From Chloroflexota bacterium (lineage in GTDB: Bacteria; Chloroflexota; Dehalococcoidia; SM23-28-2; RBG-16-64-32), in contig VBJT01000002.1 in the NCBI GenBank assembly GCA_005880075.1, forward strand, positions 1,314 through 28,920: a stretch of 27,607 nucleotides of DNA. The letters are read 5' to 3'. Numbering within the stretch: the first letter of the stretch is position 1; every line of letters starts with the position of its first letter. The position numbers and the translations under genes are program-made. Positions 23,457 through 27,607 of the stretch are shown in pieces. The notes below the pieces were generated by a model, which ran no database searches, was not told the DNA's origin, and saw nothing but the letters and a program-made list of their open reading frames with translations.

Positions 23457-23496
23457 CGAGGCCGCTCGACGGAGTTTCTCGCCCTGGTGACGTCCG

Positions 23497-24225
23497 CTAG
23501 GCCGGAGTCTTCGCCGCCTCGACGAGCACAATATCACCGAAGGCGCGTTCCTGCTCGGCCCAGAGACGGCCGCTCTTGATCATCTCGAGCAGCGCCATGA
23601 ACAACACCACGATCTCGGTCCGCGTCTCGCATCTTGCGAGCAGGGGCCGGAAGCGCAGGCGGCCGCGCTTTTGATCGAGCGCCGCGCCGATCTCGCCGAT
23701 CTTCTCGTTAACAGTCATCGGTTCGATGTGAAGGACGGCGTCTTCGGGCTCCGGCGGTTTGCGAGTGAGAGCTTCCTTGACCGCGGACAGCAGCGTGTCC
23801 AGCGTCACGCCCTCGAGCCCCGGCGGTAGGGGCACGCCCTTTCCCGGCGCCACGCGGCCATAGGTGCGCCGGCCTTCGTCCTCCAGCTGCCGGAAGAGCT
23901 CGACTGCGTCCTTGAAGCGCTTGTGCTCCTCCAGCATCGCCGTCAGTTCTCCTGCGGCCTGCTCGATGCGCTCGGCGAGGCCTTCAGCGGGCGGCTCGGC
24001 GCTTGGAATGATGGCGCACGACTTGATGTAAAGGAGCTTGGATCCTACGGTGATGAACTCGGCGAGGACTTCTGGCTCGATGCCGTCGGCGGAATCGATT
24101 TCGCGCCAGTACTGGTCCGCCACTTGAGCCAGCGAGAGGGCCCTGACGTCGAGCTGATTGCGGTCGATGAGTTCGAGCAGGAGGTCGATCGGCCCGTTGA
24201 AGCCGTTGACCTCGATCTGCACCAT
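23497..24225 (-). CDS. scpA: Segregation and condensation protein A
   Basis: The kleisin subunit of the bacterial SMC condensin complex. Of 242 residues, the N-terminus VNGFNGPIDLLLELIDRNQLDV is the ScpA signature that binds the SMC neck. The C-terminal winged helix (VVLFMALLEMIKSGRLWAEQERAFGDIVL) binds the SMC head. The start is ATG 24225, where the family begins; a longer open frame reaches 24318 but lacks conservation. scpB, often the next gene, is not adjacent. A TATACT box lies 7 bases upstream of the ATG. Confidence 0.93.
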   Translation of the reverse strand: MVQIEVNGFNGPIDLLLELIDRNQLDVRALSLAQVADQYWREIDSADGIEPEVLAEFITVGSKLLYIKSCAIIPSAEPPAEGLAERIEQAAGELTAMLEEHKRFKDAVELFRQLEDEGRRTYGRVAPGKGVPLPPGLEGVTLDTLLSAVKEALTRKPPEPEDAVLHIEPMTVNEKIGEIGAALDQKRGRLRFRPLLARCETRTEIVVLFMALLEMIKSGRLWAEQERAFGDIVLVEAAKTPA

Positions 24226-24232
24226 CTCACCG

Positions 24233-24261
24233 AGTATAGCGATCCGGAAGGCTTCTGGCCA
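24233..24261 (-). promoter_or_regulatory. Candidate promoter of scpA
   Basis: On the minus strand, TGGCCA (24261-24256, four of six matches), 17 bases, TATACT (24238-24233). The -10 box ends 7 bases before ATG 24225, so the mRNA may be leaderless. Confidence 0.45.
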
Positions 24262-24435
24262 GGAATTGTTGATGCGCGAGGACCTTTTATCTCTTACCTC
24301 GCCGGAATCACCGGGCATGCGCCCATTATAGCGGGCGAATCGGCAGCGAATAGCCAGCGAATAACCGAAGTGACTCCATCCAGGGCAGTTGGCCGGAATC
24401 GCTTATCCGCTCCCCATTCACTGACGATGCCATCA

Positions 24436-24463
24436 GGAACCAACCTAAGCGCTGCGGAGTAGA
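24436..24463 (+). promoter_or_regulatory. Possible ECF-type autoregulated promoter
   Basis: GGAACC at 24436-24441 is followed 16 bases later by AGTAGA, and the sigma factor start lies 19 bases after that. A GGAAC-type -35 is typical of ECF targets, but the -10 match is poor, so this is a guess. The rest of 24226-24481 holds no gene that I can recognise, only a short duplication (CAGCGAATA twice). Confidence 0.2.
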
Positions 24464-24481
24464 CTTTGCGAGAGGACTTCT

Positions 24482-25042
24482 CTGGAAGACGACACGCTCA
24501 TCGCCTCCGCGCAGCAGGGCGACGCCGTCGCCTTCGAGGAGCTTGTGCGCCGCCACCAGGAGGCCGCCTTTCGGGCCGCCTTCCTGGTCCTGCGCGATTC
24601 CGATGAGGCGGAAGACGCCGCCCAGGAGGGACTTGTGAAAGCGTACCGGGCGATCCGCAGCTTCCGGCTGGGGCGTGAGTTCCGGCCCTGGCTTCTGAGG
24701 ATCGTCATCAACCAGGCACTTACGATGCATCGGTCCCGCCGCCGGGGGTCGGCCGCTGCCGAACGGTTCGCTGTGCGTGAGCATCCGCTCCCGCATAGCA
24801 TCGACGAGATGGTGATTGATCGCGAGCGCGCGCGCCTCGTCTGGGCGGCCCTGGAATCACTGCGAGAACAGGAGCGCGTCATCGTCTACTTGCGCTACTT
24901 CCTCAACCTGCCGGAACGAGAGCTGGCCGAGTACCTGGGCTGCGCGCAGGGCACCGTCAAATCGCGTCTCCACCGGGCGCTGAGCAAGCTCCGCGAGGTG
25001 GTCCAGCAACGCTACCCGCAGCTTCTGGGAGAGATAACGTGA
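24482..25042 (+). CDS. ECF-type sigma factor with a non-standard start
   Basis: A 186-residue RNA polymerase sigma factor. Sigma region 2 (about 20-85) contains DSDEAEDAAQEGLVKAYRAI and REFRPWLLRIVINQAL. Sigma region 4 (about 118-175) contains ALESLREQERVIVYLRYF and CAQGTVKSRLHRALSKL. The conserved N-terminus (DDTLIASAQQGDAVAFEELVRRHQ) has no in-frame ATG, GTG or TTG: the frame opens after a TAA at 24446, and the first standard start is GTG 24545, inside region 2. CTG 24482 follows AGAGG by 6 bases and is the most likely start. If GTG 24545 is used instead, 21 residues of the domain are lost. The gene overlaps the anti-sigma-like gene. Confidence 0.88.
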   Translation: MEDDTLIASAQQGDAVAFEELVRRHQEAAFRAAFLVLRDSDEAEDAAQEGLVKAYRAIRSFRLGREFRPWLLRIVINQALTMHRSRRRGSAAAERFAVREHPLPHSIDEMVIDRERARLVWAALESLREQERVIVYLRYFLNLPERELAEYLGCAQGTVKSRLHRALSKLREVVQQRYPQLLGEIT

Positions 25043-25644
25043 TGCAAGAGCAAATCGACCGCCTGGAACGCGACATAACGCTGCTGAGCGGAGCGATCGC
25101 GTTCCCGGAGACGCCCTCGCTGGCGGCCCGCGTTCGATCACGGATCGAGCTGGAGCGCAGACGGCGTGCGCCGGCGTCGACGTGGCAACTCGCGGTGACG
25201 GCTATTGCCGCTACGGCCGTTGCGCTGGCGTTCGTCGCAGGCGTAGTCAGCCCCGCCCGCGACGCCGTCGCAGACCTGTTCGACCGCATCAACATCTTCG
25301 AGACGGCCGAAGTGCCGAGCGAGTTGACGCGCGAAATCAGCGGCACCCAGGTGAGCTTGGACGAAGCCCAAGCGCGTCTGGACCTGACGCTGTTGCTCCC
25401 TGGGGATGCCGCCACAGTCGAGCCCGATCGGGCCCTCCTTCAAGACTTCCACTCCGTCAAAGCCGCCGTTCTCTTCTACCGGCACAGCGACGGGACGCCC
25501 TACGCGCTCTTCGAGACGAATGCTCCCATCGGCAAAGGCTTGCCGATCGCCGGCAAGGGCGTCCTCAGCTCGTCACAGGCGCATTCTGTGAGGGGCCTTG
25601 GCGACGAGGCCTACTGGCTCACTGGACTGCGAATCGTCCAGTAA
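25039..25644 (+). CDS. Anti-sigma-factor-like membrane protein, C-terminus frameshifted
   Basis: A 201-residue protein. Its start overlaps the sigma stop: GTG 25039, or ATG 25042 in TGATG. It has a cytoplasmic N-terminus (about 1-47) without the zinc-binding HxxxCxxC motif of many anti-sigmas, one membrane helix (about 49-69, WQLAVTAIAATAVALAFVAGVV) and an outer domain of DUF4367-like character (GTPYALFETNAP, GLGDEAYWLTG). It stops after GLRIVQ, but the next frame continues the expected domain end (VTLLWSANGRVFRIEGN). One missing base near 25624 explains this. It is probably the membrane partner that holds the sigma factor inactive, inferred from position. Confidence 0.75.
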   Translation: MMQEQIDRLERDITLLSGAIAFPETPSLAARVRSRIELERRRRAPASTWQLAVTAIAATAVALAFVAGVVSPARDAVADLFDRINIFETAEVPSELTREISGTQVSLDEAQARLDLTLLLPGDAATVEPDRALLQDFHSVKAAVLFYRHSDGTPYALFETNAPIGKGLPIAGKGVLSSSQAHSVRGLGDEAYWLTGLRIVQ

Positions 25645-25736
25645 CGCTGCTCTGGTCCGCAAACGGCCGCGTCTTCCGTATCGAGGGCAATCTCACGCGG
25701 GAACAAGCGCTCGCAGTCGCAAAGTCGCTTCGCTGA
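25621..25736 (+). pseudogene. Out-of-frame C-terminal end of anti-sigma-like protein
   Basis: In the frame one base back from the main gene, NRPVTLLWSANGRVFRIEGN and then LTREQALAVAKSLR run to a TGA at 25734-25736. This is the expected end of a DUF4367-like domain. Adding one G in ACTGGACTG (about 25621-25629) would give the continuous reading LTGTANRPVTLLW. Confidence 0.65.
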
Positions 25737-26077
25737 CGGCGGCAGGGCCGTCATCCGCTCGTGCCGCGTCCCATCGAAGCATCCGGCGGGCGTAAGCACC
25801 GGCTGGAGTTCATCGAAGCCAGTCCCCCGGCTTCCGGGGAGTCGAAATAATAAAAGAGCTTCCCTTTGGGGCCCCACTCCTCGGGGGATTTGGGGGTCTC
25901 GAATCAGAGGACCAGTCGCCCGGTCCGGTCTGTCGAGTCCCTTCGTCGCCTGATTCGCTGGAACCCGTTTGGGAAGCTCAAACGCAGTATCGCCCGGCTA
26001 CGCAAAGGCGTCAATCGCTTTCTCAACACCGTCCACAAATCCACACACTGCAGCCGCCAGTTGTCAGTTGCCAGCTA
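25737..26077. other. Intergenic region, no gene seen
   Basis: About 340 bases between the anti-sigma gene and nadB. It contains the hairpin at 25825-25839, a GGGGCCCC palindrome at 25868-25875 and part of the heptad array. An open frame from TTG 25866 to 26153 has no start signal and no recognisable family, and overlaps the nadB end. It is not counted as a gene. Confidence 0.5.
25825..25839 (+). terminator. Candidate terminator of sigma/anti-sigma operon
   Basis: CCCCGG (25825-25830) and CCGGGG (25834-25839) form a 6-bp stem with a 3-base loop, followed by an AT-rich run (GAAATAATAAAAG). GAAGCC...GGCTTC overlaps it as an alternative stem. There is no true T-run on the plus strand. Confidence 0.35.
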
Positions 26078-26084
26078 TCAATTG
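26057..26084 (-). repeat. Heptanucleotide array, inverted copy
   Basis: Four units on the plus strand: CCAGTTG, TCAGTTG, CCAGCTA, TCAATTG. On the minus strand these read CAATTGA, TAGCTGG, CAACTGA, CAACTGG, the same heptamer family as 8255-8289. The first minus-strand unit contains the nadB stop codon TGA. Confidence 0.65.
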
Positions 26085-27607
26085 GTAAATTCGCGCCGGA
26101 ACACAAGATGTCGCCGCCACTCTTCGCGCGCCTTCGGGAAGTCGCGCCGATAGTGCGCTCCGCGCGATTCCTCGCGCACCAGCGCCGCCTCCGCCACCAG
26201 CCGCGAGCACAGTATGAGGTCGCGCAGCTCGATCCCCGCCCGATCTGTAGGCGCTTGCGGGCGGTTGCCCCCCCGCTCGCCAGTGAACGCCGCGTCCCAC
26301 GCCGATAGCGTAGCCCTGGCCCGAGAGAGGCCGTTCACCTCGCGAACAATCCCAGCATTTTCCCACATCAACGATTGCACCGCCTCTCGCGCTGGCGGGC
26401 CCGACTCCGACGCGGCCGGATCGGTAATATCCAGCGCGCCCGGCGTGCCCGGCGAGCTCCCGCCCGGCGTTTCGACGGTCCGCTGGACGACCCGCTGTGC
26501 GAAGACGACGGTCTCGAGCAGCGAGTTTGAGGCCAGACGGTTCGCGCCGTGCACACCCGTGCAGGCGCACTCGCCGCAAGCGTAAAGCCCCGCGAGCGTT
26601 GTCTCCCCCCAGACGTTCGTGCGAATGCCGCCCATCGTATAGTGCGCCGCCGGCGAGACCGGGATTAGCTCGCGGGTGATGTCGAGCCCCGAGTCGAGGC
26701 AGAAGCGGTAGATCTGCGGAAAGCGCGCGATCAAGTGACCGCGTTCGAGATGCGTGACGTCGAGCAGCACATGGTCTGCCCCCGTCTTCTCCATCCGGTC
26801 GACGATCGAGCGGGCAACCACGTCCCGTGGCGCCAGCTCCGCCCGCTCATCGTACTCAGGCATAAACCGCTCGCCCTGCACGTCGCGCAGGGTGCCGCCT
26901 TCCCCCCGCACCGCTTCCGAGATCAGGAACGGTTGCACCCCCGGCAATCGCAGCGCCGTCGGGTGGAACTGCACAAACTCCATGTCCGTCACCTCGGCGC
27001 CCGCCCGGTATGCCATCGCGATCCCGTCGCCGGTCGCCACCGCCGGGTTCGTCGACACGCGGTACATCTGTCCCGCGCCCCCCGTCGCGAGGATGAGATG
27101 CAGGCATGAGTATTCGCTGGCCTCCCCCGTCTTTGTGTTCAGCGCCCGAATTCCATAGACGCCCCGTTCCGCTCGTCCTGAGGCAATCGTGGGACGCGCG
27201 CAGTTCGGCGCCTCCCCTTTCACGATCTCTGTCGCAATCGTGTACTCGAGCACCGTGATGCCCTCTTGCCGCGCCAGCGACGCCAGCGTCAGCTCGATGT
27301 GCGCGCCAGTCGAGTCCCCGCCCGCGTGCAGCACACGCGCCTGCGAGTGCGCGCCCTCGCGCGCCAGCGCGATCTCGCCCTCGCTCGTGTCGAACGGTAC
27401 GCCCAGCCGAACCAGGTCCTCGATCCGCGCCGCCGCCTCGTGCGTGAGCACGCGCGCCGCTTCCTCGTCCACCAGCCCTGCACCCGCTTCGATGGTGTCG
27501 TGCAGGTGCTTCTCCGCCGAATCCCCCGCCCCGATGGGCGCCGCGATCCCGCCCTGCGCCCACCGCGTATTGCAGTCGTCGATGCTCCCCTTCGTCAGCA
27601 CCAGCAC
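26078..27607 (-). CDS. nadB: L-aspartate oxidase (N-terminus outside window)
   Basis: FAD-dependent oxidation of aspartate to iminoaspartate, the first step of de novo NAD synthesis; NadA would use the product. The visible 509 residues begin at VLVLTKGSIDDCNTRWAQGG, about 30-40 residues after the normal start, so the dinucleotide-binding GxGxxG is missing. Hallmarks seen are HLILATGGAGQMYRVSTNP, EFVQFHPTAL, the catalytic-region HYTMGGIRTNVWGETTLAGLYACGE and the ANRLASNSLLE FAD motif. Its C-terminus is the usual helical domain (LSRARATLSAW). The stop codon lies in the heptad array. Neighbouring nadA/nadC would lie beyond the window, if present. Confidence 0.93.
   Translation of the reverse strand: MLVLTKGSIDDCNTRWAQGGIAAPIGAGDSAEKHLHDTIEAGAGLVDEEAARVLTHEAAARIEDLVRLGVPFDTSEGEIALAREGAHSQARVLHAGGDSTGAHIELTLASLARQEGITVLEYTIATEIVKGEAPNCARPTIASGRAERGVYGIRALNTKTGEASEYSCLHLILATGGAGQMYRVSTNPAVATGDGIAMAYRAGAEVTDMEFVQFHPTALRLPGVQPFLISEAVRGEGGTLRDVQGERFMPEYDERAELAPRDVVARSIVDRMEKTGADHVLLDVTHLERGHLIARFPQIYRFCLDSGLDITRELIPVSPAAHYTMGGIRTNVWGETTLAGLYACGECACTGVHGANRLASNSLLETVVFAQRVVQRTVETPGGSSPGTPGALDITDPAASESGPPAREAVQSLMWENAGIVREVNGLSRARATLSAWDAAFTGERGGNRPQAPTDRAGIELRDLILCSRLVAEAALVREESRGAHYRRDFPKAREEWRRHLVFRREFTN

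Noticed and set aside
25866..26153. Small basic open frame from a TTG
   Set aside because: No ribosome-binding site, no recognisable family, and it runs antisense into the nadB end.
1..27607. CRISPR arrays, rRNA, tRNA, prophage or integrase signatures
   Set aside because: None seen. The only mobile-type gene is the RAYT, and the only arrays are the short heptamers.

Overview
This is high-GC bacterial DNA with dense gene packing on both strands. Many start and stop codons overlap (ATGA, TGATG and 8-base overlaps). The gene mix fits a Chloroflexota-like bacterium, perhaps Dehalococcoidia-related: ThyX, an EF-G-like second translocase, ScpA, small PH-like and NrtS-like proteins, twin-arginine peptide-binding lipoproteins and an ECF sigma/anti-sigma pair. 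Actinobacteriota or another high-GC phylum cannot be excluded, because no rRNA or tRNA gene is present.

Layout. 1-3264 (minus): a tightly overlapped operon acpS > small PH-like protein > two tandem class III adenylate cyclases with MerR-like N-termini. The first cyclase ends in a YHS metal-binding domain and the second runs off the window. 3491-4327: thyX. 4340-4973: a REP-type inverted repeat pair next to a RAYT (REP-associated tyrosine transposase). 5045-6811 (minus): a MOSC protein and an alpha/beta hydrolase. 6862-8226: a tandem Clp N-domain fused in frame to a complete FolD. 8356-8949: a secreted, membrane-anchored cupredoxin. 9021-9932 (minus): an NrtS-like membrane protein, a small conserved protein and a monooxygenase-like barrel protein. 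10060-12857: an EF-G-like GTPase and a lipase-like hydrolase. 12868-18354 (minus): a peptide-type ABC importer (binding protein and two permeases, no ATPase here), then a branched-chain-amino-acid-type binding protein and an NTF2-like protein. 18547-21760 (minus): UroD-like protein > ribF > tyrS. 21939-23416: a DEAD-box helicase and a one-RRM protein, both starting with TTG. 23497-24225 (minus): scpA. 24482-25736: an ECF sigma factor with no ordinary start codon and its frameshifted anti-sigma-like partner. 26078-27607 (minus): nadB, lacking its N-terminus.

Most genes are housekeeping: folate/thymidylate (thyX, folD), lipid carrier activation (acpS), flavin and NAD synthesis (ribF, nadB), translation (tyrS, EF-G-like), chromosome condensation (scpA) and RNA remodelling. 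The unusual items are the Clp-N/FolD fusion, the RAYT with GTAG-hairpin repeats whose stop codon is part of the repeat, the tandem MerR/cyclase/YHS proteins, the CTG-type start of the sigma factor, and repeated -10 boxes placed only 6-12 bases before start codons, which suggests leaderless mRNAs. Two heptanucleotide arrays lie at gene 3' ends.
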